Position numbers and translations under genes: made by a program
Origin: an uncultured Acidimicrobiales bacterium
Lineage (GTDB): Bacteria; Actinomycetota; Acidimicrobiia; Acidimicrobiales; Aldehydirespiratoraceae
DNA: 64,000 nt
Assembly: GCA_951812975.1 (NCBI GenBank)
Contig: CATOTC010000001.1
Span: 1,334,001 to 1,398,000, forward strand
Reading direction: 5' to 3'
Shown here: positions 1 to 7,810 of the stretch, one piece after another
How the letters are laid out: every line of letters starts with the position of its first letter
Position numbering within the stretch: the stretch's first letter is position 1
Notes under the pieces: model-generated
The model's input: the letters and a program-made list of their open reading frames with translations, nothing else
Database searches by the model: none
Told to the model about the DNA's origin: nothing

Positions 1-152
1 GGAATCGACCTAGCGACCATCCGAAACGCAGTGTCAGAAGCGTAAGACGAACTCGAACTTGGACGTCGAACTCTCTGAACAACTCGATGCCCCGATCATC
101 ACCACGAACGGGTGACTCGCAGCAGCCGTCCCACGAGACGATACTCCCACCT
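1..152 (+). pseudogene. decayed copy of the antitoxin/PIN-toxin module
   Basis: Bases 1-65 match 3186-3250 (the antitoxin 3' end) almost exactly, and bases 63-152 match 3554-3645 (the toxin 3' end). The roughly 300 bp between those parts is missing, and the join falls on a shared ACG. The antitoxin frame is also broken by a TAA (the codon is AAA in the intact copy). This is therefore a deleted, non-functional duplicate of the module at 3027-3645, oriented the same way. Its left part may continue outside the window. Confidence 0.8.
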
Positions 153-196
153 GGTTGTCCGTCTTCAGGGACAAGCCAACATGCCCAAAAGAGACA

Positions 197-217
197 GCCC
201 CGGCATCAAGCCGGGGC
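197..217. terminator. GC-rich hairpin
   Basis: An 8-bp perfect stem (GCCCCGGC/GCCGGGGC) encloses a 5-nt loop in the non-coding stretch between the TA remnant and the next gene. No T-run follows, so its role as a terminator is uncertain. Nothing else recognisable lies between 153 and 385. Confidence 0.3.
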
Positions 218-385
218 CGTTGGCCCGGGGCTACTCACCCCGGGGGGGTCACAAGATGATATCGGCCGCGAGTTCGTCCCGCTGATCTCCAGACCACGAG
301 CAACCCGAGCTGTCGCTGCTCCCCGTCCAACACCGGCGCACAGCGTCGGCCTTGAACTCCTTTTCGAAACCTGTCGGGGACAATG

Positions 386-421
386 GTGGTCTGTGTTCTT
401 GTATTCAAGAACACAGACCAC
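386..421. promoter_or_regulatory. perfect 16-bp inverted repeat, candidate operator
   Basis: Bases 386-401 are the exact reverse complement of 406-421, with a TATT spacer. The repeat ends 13 bp before the GTG chosen for the downstream regulator and has no poly-T tail. This fits an operator for autoregulation, as TA-type HTH regulators often show, better than a terminator. It could also be a hairpin in the 5' leader. Confidence 0.55.
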
Positions 422-434
422 ATATAGTCCCAAC

Positions 435-1481
435 GTGACTCGACGAACCACCACCACGCTGCATCTGGACGCTGTCGCTGCTCTGTCGGAGGCCCTCAGT
501 CGAATCGGCGTCGTGGCCAACCTCCTGCCCCGAGAGTCGTCGGCCGACAAGGTGCTGATTGACGTGGTGACCGAAGCTGCCGGCCAGCGATTCGAGGTCG
601 AGGTCAAACCGGTAGTCACCGCCGCGCAAGGAGCACTGCTAACAGGAAGTGCGAGGCGGAATATACCGCTGCTCGTCATTGCCGACCGCATCGCCACCGA
701 CGCGAAGTGGTCACTTCGTGACGCGGGGGTCAACTTCTTCGACCGACGCGGGGAACTGCGAATCGTGAGCCAGGCCCTGTTCGTCGACACTCTTGTTGAA
801 CCCGCGTTCTCATTGGCCCGCGGTCGCAGCGGGTCACTCACCAGCCAGGTAGCCAAGGAAGTGGCGATCGTCTGCTTGATGACACCGAACCGGCGCCACG
901 GCGTCCGCGAGACCGCCCGCTACATCGATCGAGCTCCCAGCGCTGTTTCCAAAGCAATGGCAGGATTTAGAGACGACGGCCTTCTCACCTCCGCTGGTGA
1001 AGCTATGGTTCCGGATCTCTTCGTCGCGCTGCTGATGGCGTGGCGACGGCAACCCGTCGCGCTGCAGAGGCTCCCCGACCCCGAATCCCACCACGCACAG
1101 TTGCTCGGACTCGGCTGCGACAGGCCTGCAATCACAACCGGATGGGCGCTCACCGACACCCGCGCTGCCGCGTCCTGGGGCATACCGATCGTCGCATCCG
1201 GCGACTACCCGCCAGACTTCTACGTTCCCTCCGAGTCAGCCCTTCTCGCAGCACGCTCACAGCTGGGCGAAGCAACCAATCCCGTGTCTCGCGCCTGCAC
1301 CGTGGCCGTGGCGCCCGTCCGACTCGCATGTCTGCGCCGAATGGACCATTCCGGCACAACCGGGGAGCAATGGCCGGTGGCGAACCACATCATCGTCGCC
1401 CTCGACATCGCCCAAGACCAAGCCCGAGGACTCGAAGCGCTCGACCAGTGGAACCCCGAAGAGTTCTTCCGCGCCTGGTGA
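435..1481 (+). CDS. AbiEi-like winged-helix/nuclease-fold regulator
   Basis: 348-aa soluble protein. The N-terminal half (about residues 15-115) has the pattern of the AbiEi-type antitoxin/restriction-fold region: a strand with EVEVKP, then PLLVIADRI and a segment ending FFDRRGELRIV. Residues around 150-190 look like a winged helix (RETARYIDRAPSAVSKAM). The reading frame extends upstream to 87, but those residues are low-complexity and cross a perfect palindrome, so GTG 435 is the likelier start. No adjacent AbiEii-like nucleotidyltransferase toxin is seen, so it is either an orphan antitoxin-type regulator or a stand-alone DNA-binding protein. It lies between a TA remnant and an IS element, a mobile setting. 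The family call is from motif resemblance only. Confidence 0.55.
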   Translation: MTRRTTTTLHLDAVAALSEALSRIGVVANLLPRESSADKVLIDVVTEAAGQRFEVEVKPVVTAAQGALLTGSARRNIPLLVIADRIATDAKWSLRDAGVNFFDRRGELRIVSQALFVDTLVEPAFSLARGRSGSLTSQVAKEVAIVCLMTPNRRHGVRETARYIDRAPSAVSKAMAGFRDDGLLTSAGEAMVPDLFVALLMAWRRQPVALQRLPDPESHHAQLLGLGCDRPAITTGWALTDTRAAASWGIPIVASGDYPPDFYVPSESALLAARSQLGEATNPVSRACTVAVAPVRLACLRRMDHSGTTGEQWPVANHIIVALDIAQDQARGLEALDQWNPEEFFRAW

Positions 1482-1676
1482 GACGGTAGCCCTCCAGAGC
1501 GACTGGACAGGCCAGATCCGTTTCGGCAACTAGGGGTTGGCTTCGTTTTGTCGGCAACACGTCCGATTTCCACTCCAACGCATCGGCCGACTGGACAATG
1601 CGGCAGTCAATTTTCTGCGCGTCAACACCCTGCCTGTAGAGTGACGGTGACCGGACCCCATTTTTTGGTCCACTTG

Positions 1677-2537
1677 TTATGAGAGTTTTGTCTGGTTGTT
1701 GTTCGCCCATTGGTCCGCGTAATGGGCTGGTGTGAGCATCCCGAGCGCGGAGTGGGGGCGGTATGTGTTGTAGTCGTTTCTCCAGTCGGCGACAAGTACT
1801 TGGGCCTCCAGGAGGCTGTCGAACTGCTCGATCGCCAAGAGTTCGTCGCGCATTCGGCTGCTGTAGGACTCGACCCAGGGGTTCTGCCAGGGCGACCCGG
1901 GGTCGATGTAGCTCGTGTTCGTGTTGGTGAACCGGCACCAGTCGCGCAGCGCGTTTGCGGTGAGTTCGGGTCCGTTGTCGCAGCGCACGAACTCCGGGGC
2001 ACAACCCCGCACAGAGGCGACTTTGTCCAAACACGCCACCGTCGCGTCCGCGTCGATGCTGTAATCGACGACATCGGCGAGGGACTCCCGGGTGAACTCG
2101 TCAAGCACATGCAAGATCTTGAACCTGCGACCCGCCGCGGTGACGTCGAACTGGAAGTCCAGCGCCCACACATGATCGGGCCGCTCAGCTTCAAGCACAC
2201 CGGCGTCAATATCAGAGTCGCCGACACGCCGGCGTTTGCGCCGCTTTGGCGGAACCCGAAGGCCCTCCTCTCGCCACAGACGCTGGACCTTCTTGCGGTT
2301 CACCACCCACCCCCGCCGCCCCAGCACCGCATGCGCTCGCCGATACCCCCAGCGCGGACGCCTCTCAGCGAAACCGCGCAGCTCTGCTCGCAAGTCCCGG
2401 TCCGGGTCTGTCACCTTCGCCTGATAACGCTGCGTCGAGCGGTGCTGGCCCACGATCTGACAAGCCCGCCGCTGCGACACCCCCAGCCGCTGCTGAAGCA
2501 TCTCAACAGCTCCGCGCCGCTGTGACGGGCTCACCAT
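1677..2537 (-). CDS. IS3-family transposase OrfB (DDE integrase core)
   Basis: 286-aa catalytic subunit. The N-terminal part is an HTH_21-like region (LGVSQRRACQIVGQHRST). The rve integrase core follows with the acidic triad: Asp in HVWALDFQF, Asp in VRCDNGPEL, and Glu in NPWVESYSSRMRDE. The C-terminus ends in the typical YNTYRPHSALG motif. The start overlaps the orfA stop in the -1 frame, so it is made either by coupled initiation or as a frameshifted OrfAB fusion. The length is normal for the family and there are no internal stops. Confidence 0.92.
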   Translation of the reverse strand: MVSPSQRRGAVEMLQQRLGVSQRRACQIVGQHRSTQRYQAKVTDPDRDLRAELRGFAERRPRWGYRRAHAVLGRRGWVVNRKKVQRLWREEGLRVPPKRRKRRRVGDSDIDAGVLEAERPDHVWALDFQFDVTAAGRRFKILHVLDEFTRESLADVVDYSIDADATVACLDKVASVRGCAPEFVRCDNGPELTANALRDWCRFTNTNTSYIDPGSPWQNPWVESYSSRMRDELLAIEQFDSLLEAQVLVADWRNDYNTYRPHSALGMLTPAHYADQWANNNQTKLS

Positions 2538-2812
2538 TTTGTCCTGCTGATCTCCCGCAAAGCATCGATCTCGAGCTCCTTGTCGGCCACGATCCGCTTC
2601 AACCGGGCGTTCTCGACCTCCAGCGCCTTGAGCCGTTTCACATCATCAGCCTTCAAACCGCCGTACTGGTTGCGCCACCGATGAAACGTCTGCTCAGACA
2701 CCTCCAAACGCCGCGCCACATCCGCGATCACCGCGCCCTCACCCAAAAGCCGGTCCGCCTCCCGCAACTTACGCACAATCTGCTCAGGCGTATGCCTCCT
2801 GCGCCTCGCCAT
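2531..2812 (-). CDS. IS3-family transposase OrfA (HTH_Tnp_1)
   Basis: 93-aa DNA-binding subunit. It begins MARRRRHTPEQIVRKLREAD and has a helix-turn-helix (VARRLEVSEQTFHRWRNQYG) followed by a leucine-rich coiled coil (LKALEVENARLKRIVADKEL) for multimerisation. ATG 2812 was preferred because AGGAGG lies 9 nt upstream; ATG 2818 is only 3 nt from it. The gene recognises the IS ends and works with OrfB. Confidence 0.9.
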   Translation of the reverse strand: MARRRRHTPEQIVRKLREADRLLGEGAVIADVARRLEVSEQTFHRWRNQYGGLKADDVKRLKALEVENARLKRIVADKELEIDALREISRTKW

Positions 2813-2932
2813 AATCATGATCCTCCTTCCATCCAGCAATACTGGACAACGGACTCACACAACACGTGGACCAGTCTCAGGGGGTCATGCCAACGGCATA
2901 ACACCCTGAGTGCTTCGTCGCTCAGAACCCGG

Positions 2933-2953
2933 GGCCCCTCTGTGCGAGGGGCC
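2933..2953 (+). terminator. rho-independent-like hairpin
   Basis: An 8-bp stem GGCCCCTC/GAGGGGCC with a 5-nt loop is followed by TCTGTCATTTT. It lies between the right end of the IS and the TA promoter. It may insulate the TA operon from transcription out of the IS region. Confidence 0.45.
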
Positions 2954-3014
2954 TCTGTCATTTTCACGACGGCTATCAGTTCAGCATGCGGTGGCTGGCT
3001 CAACTGAGAGTGTG

Positions 3015-3020
3015 TATAGT
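3015..3020 (+). promoter_or_regulatory. -10 element TATAGT, probably leaderless TA promoter
   Basis: TATAGT ends 6 bp before ATG 3027, which is where a transcription start would be expected. No SD sequence precedes that ATG. The arrangement suggests a leaderless transcript, which is common in Actinomycetota. The -35 region is weak. Confidence 0.4.
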
Positions 3021-3026
3021 ATGTGT

Positions 3027-3254
3027 ATGGCTCGGGTGAATGTCTATCTGCCGGATGACCTCGCTGAGGTTGCGAGAGAATCAGGGCTCAATGTGTCACG
3101 TCTCACGCAAGAGGCCATACGCCGTGCTGTCGAAGCGCGGGACCTGGACCAATGGCTCGACGAGACAGCTGCGCTTCCCCCCACAGGAATCGACCTAGCG
3201 ACCATCCGAGACGCAGTGTCAGCAGCGAAAGACGAACTCGAACTTGGACGATGA
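3027..3254 (+). CDS. RHH antitoxin (CcdA/VapB-like)
   Basis: 75-aa antitoxin. The N-terminus MARVNVYLPDDLAEVARES followed by NVSRLTQEAIRRAV is a ribbon-helix-helix DNA-binding domain of the CcdA/CopG type. The C-terminal part is the acidic toxin-binding tail (IRDAVSAAKDELELG). It should neutralise the overlapping PIN toxin and repress its own promoter. ATG 3021, two codons earlier, is an alternative start. A damaged copy of the 3' end occurs at 1-65. Confidence 0.82.
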   Translation: MARVNVYLPDDLAEVARESGLNVSRLTQEAIRRAVEARDLDQWLDETAALPPTGIDLATIRDAVSAAKDELELGR

Positions 3255-3645
3255 ACCAGGCGGAACGCTAGTCCTTGACGCATCGGCAATCGTCGAGTTG
3301 CTCCTAGACACCCCCGCAACAGAACCAATTCGTCGGCGAATACGGGGCAACGAATTGCACGCCCCGGCCCACTTCGACGCCGAAGTCCTGTCGGCCCTCG
3401 GACGTATGCACCGCGGAGGCCGACTATCCGCAGACGATGTGTCCGCACGGTTGGAGCTGCTGCAAGATCTGCCAATCCGTCGACATCAGCTACCGCAGTT
3501 GCTCACAGCTGCCTGGGACCGACGCGGCAACCTCCGGCTCGTCGACGCACTCTACGTCGAACTCGCAGAACAACTCGGCGCCCCGATCATCACCACCGAC
3601 AGACGGCTAGCAGCAGCAGCCCCACGAGCCGAGACTCCCACCTAG
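3244..3645 (+). CDS. PIN-domain ribonuclease toxin (VapC-like)
   Basis: 133-aa toxin. The PIN signature is visible: LVLDASAIVE (first Asp, residue 12), a mid-protein Glu in HFDAEVLSALG, LRLVDALYVELAEQL, and PIITTDRRLAAAA for the final acidic residues. These coordinate Mg/Mn for RNA cleavage. The only start codon ahead of LVLDASA is TTG 3244, which overlaps the antitoxin by 11 bp, so translation is probably coupled. All core acidic residues are present and the gene looks functional. A broken copy of its 3' part is at 63-152. Confidence 0.85.
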   Translation: MDDEPGGTLVLDASAIVELLLDTPATEPIRRRIRGNELHAPAHFDAEVLSALGRMHRGGRLSADDVSARLELLQDLPIRRHQLPQLLTAAWDRRGNLRLVDALYVELAEQLGAPIITTDRRLAAAAPRAETPT

Positions 3646-3651
3646 ACATCC

Positions 3652-3707
3652 CCAAAGTGTTGAACGTAATCATCTCAAAGTGTTATATCAAACTACCTCA
3701 AAGTGTT
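3652..3707. repeat. three iteron-like direct repeats, 23-bp period
   Basis: The 10-mer TCAAAGTGTT occurs at 3675 and 3698, and as CCAAAGTGTT at 3652, spaced exactly 23 bp apart in an AT-rich patch. The regular spacing of about two helix turns suggests protein-binding sites. The 192-bp stretch from 3646 to 3837 holds no gene. Confidence 0.5.
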
Positions 3708-3837
3708 ATTCGCTTGTCAGGAGCAACACTGGCACCGGTCTCGGGCCGGCTTACCGTCGACCTGACGGAGTTCAAGTAGTCCCCATCACGACTCTCGGAC
3801 CCTAGTGACCATTTGTGATCGGTTGATGGTGCTGGGA

Positions 3838-4137
3838 TCAGGTGATCAGGCGGAGGGCGGCGGTCACTGACATGGAACCGACGATCACCACCAGCAGCGG
3901 GGCCTTTCGCCATACGGCCAGCGCGCCGACACCTACGCCGACGACCCGGGCGTCGAGCACCAGCTCACCTGCCGTCTCGAAGGTCATCACCACGATCAGC
4001 GCCGAGAACAGAACAGCCGGCAACAACGACACCAACGGCCCCAGCCTGCGCTCCACGACCGCGCCCAAAGCCGTCACACCCAAGACCTTCAAGCCGTAGG
4101 AACCCGCGGCGAGCACGATCATCAGGGGCCAGCTCAC
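3838..4137 (-). CDS. azlD: AzlD-family branched-chain amino-acid exporter subunit
   Basis: 99-aa membrane protein with about three to four hydrophobic segments (SWPLMIVLAAGSYGLKVLG, LVSLLPAVLFSALIVVMTF, and a C-terminal APLLVVIVGSMSVTAALRL). It pairs with AzlC to export branched-chain amino acids or analogues through the cytoplasmic membrane. GTG 4137 was chosen because it overlaps the azlC stop as GTGA; the open frame upstream is azlC shadow. Length is typical of the family. Confidence 0.85.
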   Translation of the reverse strand: MSWPLMIVLAAGSYGLKVLGVTALGAVVERRLGPLVSLLPAVLFSALIVVMTFETAGELVLDARVVGVGVGALAVWRKAPLLVVIVGSMSVTAALRLIT

Positions 4138-4883
4138 GGTCGACCCCCGGATTCGTTGCCGAGCAGCCCCTCGCTGTCGCTCGGCCACCGGTGGCGCACG
4201 TACAACGCCGGTATCACCGCAAACACAGCCAGCAGGATCGGGATGCCCGAGGCGCTGAACGGCACCGCCCCCAGAGCGACGGCGGCCGCAGCAACCGCCG
4301 CCACACGGCCGGCCACAGTACGGACATGAGTGGCGAGCAGCGCAACGAAGATCGCAGGGAAGGCCGCATCGAGCCCCCAGGTCTCCGGAGTGCTCAAGAC
4401 GCCGCCCAGAACAGCACCCGCCAACGAGCCCAGGTTCCAGCAGATCCACAGCGTCACGCCAGTGAACCAGAAAGCGTCCCACCCAGAGCGGCGGTCCGGT
4501 TGAGCAACGGCCATCGCAGTGGTCTCATCGATTACGAAGTGGGCTGCTCCCAGCCTCGGCAGAGGCGAGTCGGGCAGCATCTTGCGCACCACCGGCCCGT
4601 ACAACGCATTGCGGGTCGCCAACAACAGCGCCGATCCGACCGCGGCGCCGCCCGTCCCGCCGTCGTCGACCACGCCCACAGCCGCGAACTGCGAAGCCCC
4701 CGTGAACACCAGCGCCGACATCACCACGATCCGGGGCAGATCGAAGCCTGCCGCCTCGGCGAACACCCCGAAGGTCACCCCGATGACTCCGACCGCAAGG
4801 CTCACAACCAGGCAGTCGCGCCGCCGACGACGCCGTGCCCCGTCACCTGCGGGATCCATATTCTCGGTAGGCGGTCCAGCCAT
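4134..4883 (-). CDS. azlC: AzlC-family permease
   Basis: 249-aa integral membrane protein of the LIV-E/AzlC family, the large subunit of a two-component amino-acid exporter. Family features are GVTFGVFAEAAGFDLP, the ALVFTGASQFAAVG segment, and RNALYGPVV followed by HFVIDETTAMA. Several further hydrophobic helices follow. It is translationally coupled to azlD. The N-terminus carries a basic patch (residues about 17-23). It is divergent from the MDR reductase downstream on the plus strand, with 181 bp between the two starts. Confidence 0.88.
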   Translation of the reverse strand: MAGPPTENMDPAGDGARRRRRRDCLVVSLAVGVIGVTFGVFAEAAGFDLPRIVVMSALVFTGASQFAAVGVVDDGGTGGAAVGSALLLATRNALYGPVVRKMLPDSPLPRLGAAHFVIDETTAMAVAQPDRRSGWDAFWFTGVTLWICWNLGSLAGAVLGGVLSTPETWGLDAAFPAIFVALLATHVRTVAGRVAAVAAAAVALGAVPFSASGIPILLAVFAVIPALYVRHRWPSDSEGLLGNESGGRP

Positions 4884-5064
4884 CGTCCGTCCTGATCACC
4901 TCGGACTGCACGCCGAGCGAATACGCAAAGATACAACCGTGCCCGAAGCGCTCAAACCGCCACAGCACCCCAAAGCGGGGGCGCTATCATCCGCACGGGC
5001 CAGAGCGACAGACGCGACAGACGACACAACAGATGAGCAGGAGCCGAACCAGGTGGGCGAACCC

Positions 5065-6174
5065 ATGACAACGGACCAGGCGATGCCAGCAACAATGCGG
5101 GCCGCGCTGCTGCTCGGCACGGGTGGACCCGAAATGCTGGAAGTGCGCGACGACGTGCCCGTCCCCCGACCCGGCCCCGGCGACGTGCTGGTGCGGGTAT
5201 CGGCGTGCGGGGTCAACAACACCGACATCAACACCCGGGTCGGCTGGTACAGCCGATCGGTCTCAGCAGGCACATCCGGCGACGGTTTCGCCGAAGCGGA
5301 CCTCAACGATGTGGGCTGGGGCCGCGAGGGCCTCGCCTACCCCCGCATCCAGGGCGCGGACATCGCCGGGGTGGTCGTTGCGATCGGAGAAGACGCCGAC
5401 GACAGCCTGCTGGGCTCCCGAGTGCTGGTGGACCCCTGGATCCGGGACCGGCGCCTCCCCGACGACCGCGAACTCACCGGTTACCTGGGCAGCGAACGTG
5501 ACGGCGGCTTCGCGCAGTACTGCTCGGTGCCGAGCGAGAACACATATCCCGTCTCCACAGAGCTGTCCGATGTGGAGTTGGCCTCGTTCGCCTGCTCCTG
5601 GTCCACAGCCGAGCACATGCTGCAACGGATCGGCCTGAGCGCCGGCGAGACCATAGCGGTTCCGGGCGCGTCGGGCGGAGTCGGCAGCGCCCTCGTGCAA
5701 CTGGCCAAGCTGCGTGGTGCCCGTGTAGTGGCGGTGGCCGGTGCCTCCAAGCTGGAGCGAGTCCTCGAACTCGGGGCTGACGCGGCCGTCGCCCGCGAGA
5801 CCGATGACCCGGTCGCCGCGGCGGTAAGAACCAACCGGGGGCCCTTCGACGCGGTGGCCGACATCGTCGGCGGGGCCGACTTCGGAGGCTGGCTCGAAGG
5901 ACTCAAGCGAGGCGGTCGATACGTCACCTCCGGTGCGATAGCCGGCCCGATCGTGGACCTGGACCTGCGCACGCTCTACCTGCGCGACCTGCAACTCCAC
6001 GGTGCCACCGTCTACGAGCCGAGCGTCTTCGCCGATCTGGTCGGCTACATCGAAGCGGGCCACGTTCAACCGGTGGTCGGTCACACCTTCCCGCTCGACC
6101 AGATCCACGACGCACAAGAAGCGTTCGGCTCCAAGGACCACGTCGGAAGCATCGTCATCACGATCCCGGACTAG
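5065..6174 (+). CDS. MDR-superfamily zinc-less alcohol dehydrogenase/quinone reductase
   Basis: 369-aa NAD(P)H-dependent oxidoreductase. The GroES-like N-terminal domain (VLVRVSACGVNNTDINTR) is followed by a Rossmann domain with a nucleotide-binding AxGxxGxxG-type loop in PGASGGVGSALVQLAKLRGARV. There is no structural-zinc Cys cluster, so a quinone-reductase-like role is likelier than a zinc ADH. The substrate cannot be told. The frame is open upstream to 4519, but ATG 5065 gives the conserved N-terminus; preceding residues are antisense to azlC. The gene ends in a tandem-repeat intergenic region convergent with rlmB. Confidence 0.8.
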   Translation: MTTDQAMPATMRAALLLGTGGPEMLEVRDDVPVPRPGPGDVLVRVSACGVNNTDINTRVGWYSRSVSAGTSGDGFAEADLNDVGWGREGLAYPRIQGADIAGVVVAIGEDADDSLLGSRVLVDPWIRDRRLPDDRELTGYLGSERDGGFAQYCSVPSENTYPVSTELSDVELASFACSWSTAEHMLQRIGLSAGETIAVPGASGGVGSALVQLAKLRGARVVAVAGASKLERVLELGADAAVARETDDPVAAAVRTNRGPFDAVADIVGGADFGGWLEGLKRGGRYVTSGAIAGPIVDLDLRTLYLRDLQLHGATVYEPSVFADLVGYIEAGHVQPVVGHTFPLDQIHDAQEAFGSKDHVGSIVITIPD

Positions 6175-6190
6175 CCGGAACCGAACTAGT

Positions 6191-6335
6191 CGGACCTGGA
6201 CCAACTGCCAATCAGACGCGTACCAGCCAGACCCGGACCAACCACCAATCAGAACCACACCAGCCAGACCCGGACCAACCACCAGCCAGAACCACACCAG
6301 CCAGACCCCGACCAACCACCAATCAAACCCGGACT
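6191..6335. repeat. 37-bp tandem repeat between convergent genes
   Basis: Three near-identical 37-bp units occupy 6223-6259, 6260-6296 and 6297-6333, each starting CCAGCCAGAC or nearly so. A degenerate fourth unit precedes them from about 6191. The array fills the gap between two convergent genes. It has no spacers, so it is not CRISPR. Confidence 0.85.
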
Positions 6336-6371
6336 AGCCGCCAGTCGAAGCCGGGGTAGTCGAAACAGGCG

Positions 6372-7325
6372 CTATTCGCTCGGCTGGCCGGTGCGGCGCG
6401 ACAGGATCTCAAAGCAGGCGACCGCGGCAGCGGCTGAGACGTTGAGAGACCCGAGCGCACCCTGCAACGGAATCGAAGCCAGGGCGTCACAGCGCTGACG
6501 GACCAGGCGGCTCAACCCCGGGCCCTCCGCCCCCAACACGAGGGCAATCGGCTCATCCGCAACGGTCAGGCGATGAATCGACTGGTCACCAGCCGCATCA
6601 AGGCCGACGGTCCACACACCGTGGTCGCTCAACGTCAGCATCGCGGTCGGCAACCCTCCGACCAACGCCATGCGCAGATGCTCGATCGCGCCCGCAGCGG
6701 CCTTCGTCACCGACGGAGTGATGTGCGCCGCACGATGTCTAGGCAGCACCACCCCCGTCACCCCGGCACACTCCGCCGTGCGCAGGATCGCCCCGAGATT
6801 CTGAGGATCGGTAATGCCGTCGAGCAGCAGCAGGAACGGTTTGTCATCAGCTGAACCCTCCGAGAGCAGGTCGGCCAACTCGGTCGGCTGCAGCGGTGCC
6901 GCGGTCGCCAAAACACCCTGCGATGCGCCAGTACGCGTCATCGACTCGAACTTGCTCCGGGCCAACTCCCGGATCGGCACCTTGTTCTCATCGGCCAGGT
7001 CGATGATGTCTCCAAGGATCGGTGCCTCGTCGAGGTCGCCGGCCAGAACGACCTCGCGGGTACGTCGCGTTCCCGCCAACAGTAGCTCCCTGACCGCGTG
7101 ACGGCCCTCCACCTGATCCCCGCCCAGAGACGGCCCCCGGCCGCGGTTGATCGGGTCGTCGCGGTACGGCGTTGTTCCGCGTTGTCCCTGGCGACGATTC
7201 GGCCGACCACCCGAGGCGCTGCGCCGTTGACCCTTGGATCGCCCGGGCGTACCGGGCCCCGGTCGCCCGCCACCGCCACGAGGTCCGCGCCCCGGCCTGT
7301 TTCCCGAGTGCTTCTTCGGGCTCAT
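6372..7325 (-). CDS. rlmB: 23S rRNA Gm2251-type 2'-O-methyltransferase (SpoU/TrmH family)
   Basis: 317-aa RNA methyltransferase. An N-terminal Gly/Arg/Pro-rich disordered extension (about 1-65) precedes the substrate-binding domain (VEGRHAVRELLLAG). The SpoU knot carries all three motifs: NLGAILRTAECAG, LVLGAEGPGLS and IPLQGALGSLNVSAAAAV. It is predicted to methylate the 23S rRNA P-loop or a related site using SAM. Its start overlaps the ispF stop by 4 bp. cysS, common in this cluster in Actinobacteria, is absent here. Confidence 0.88.
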   Translation of the reverse strand: MSPKKHSGNRPGRGPRGGGGRPGPGTPGRSKGQRRSASGGRPNRRQGQRGTTPYRDDPINRGRGPSLGGDQVEGRHAVRELLLAGTRRTREVVLAGDLDEAPILGDIIDLADENKVPIRELARSKFESMTRTGASQGVLATAAPLQPTELADLLSEGSADDKPFLLLLDGITDPQNLGAILRTAECAGVTGVVLPRHRAAHITPSVTKAAAGAIEHLRMALVGGLPTAMLTLSDHGVWTVGLDAAGDQSIHRLTVADEPIALVLGAEGPGLSRLVRQRCDALASIPLQGALGSLNVSAAAAVACFEILSRRTGQPSE

Positions 7326-7810
7326 CTCGCCACCAGAGCGACCGCCCAGGCCGCCACACCCTCTCCCCTACCGAGAGCACCGACCCCTTCGGTTCGGCGG
7401 CCCGTGACAGAGACGGGCGCACCCACCGCAACAGACAGCTTCGACTCCATCGCAGACTTCACCGGAGCCAACGCAGGCCGATCAAGCACGACCGAACAGT
7501 CGACATTGCCCGGGGACCAACCAGCCTCACGCACTGCCTCGGCCGCCAGACGCAACAGGTCCACGCTGTCGGCATCAGCAAGCGCCGGGTCGGTGTCGGG
7601 GAACATCTGGCCGATGTCGCCCAAACCGGCGGCACTCAACAGGGCATCGGTGCAGACATGGGCGATCAAGTCCGCGTCGCTGTGGCCCTTCAGACCCCGC
7701 TCGCCAGGAAACGCAATTCCCCCAAGCACCAGCACGCGGTCCGGATCATCGGAGAAGGCATGGACATCGAACGCCTGGCCGACCCGATACGGAACCTCAA
7801 CACCGCTCAT
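7322..7810 (-). CDS. ispF: 2-C-methyl-D-erythritol 2,4-cyclodiphosphate synthase
   Basis: 162-aa enzyme of the MEP isoprenoid pathway. It cyclises CDP-ME-2-phosphate to MEcPP and works as a zinc trimer. Metal ligands are visible in GQAFDVHAF (Asp, His) and in the LKGHSDADLIAHVCTDALL segment. The usual ATTTEGLGFTGRGEG loop is present in altered form (GRRTEGVGALGRGEG). It overlaps ispD by 4 bp at its start and rlmB at its end, forming a tight operon. Confidence 0.93.
   Translation of the reverse strand: MSGVEVPYRVGQAFDVHAFSDDPDRVLVLGGIAFPGERGLKGHSDADLIAHVCTDALLSAAGLGDIGQMFPDTDPALADADSVDLLRLAAEAVREAGWSPGNVDCSVVLDRPALAPVKSAMESKLSVAVGAPVSVTGRRTEGVGALGRGEGVAAWAVALVAR

Larger units (their letters stand above)
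1648..2887 (-). mobile_element. IS3-family insertion sequence (IS407-like)
   Basis: A roughly 1.24-kb element with the two-gene orfA/orfB layout of the IS3 family. The ends were placed by an imperfect inverted repeat: TGACC and TGGTCCAC blocks near 1648-1673, and the reverse complement near 2862-2887. Both transposase genes look open and full length with DDE residues present, so it may still be active. No convincing 3-4 bp target duplication was found, so the exact ends are tentative. Confidence 0.75.

Noticed and set aside
1645-2890. Target-site duplication of the IS3 element
   Set aside because: Bases flanking the presumed ends (CGG and TGC) do not match, so no TSD is claimed.
6191-6335. 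CRISPR array
   Set aside because: The 37-bp units are directly adjacent without unique spacers and no cas genes are present; it is a simple tandem repeat. The same holds for 59845-60003.
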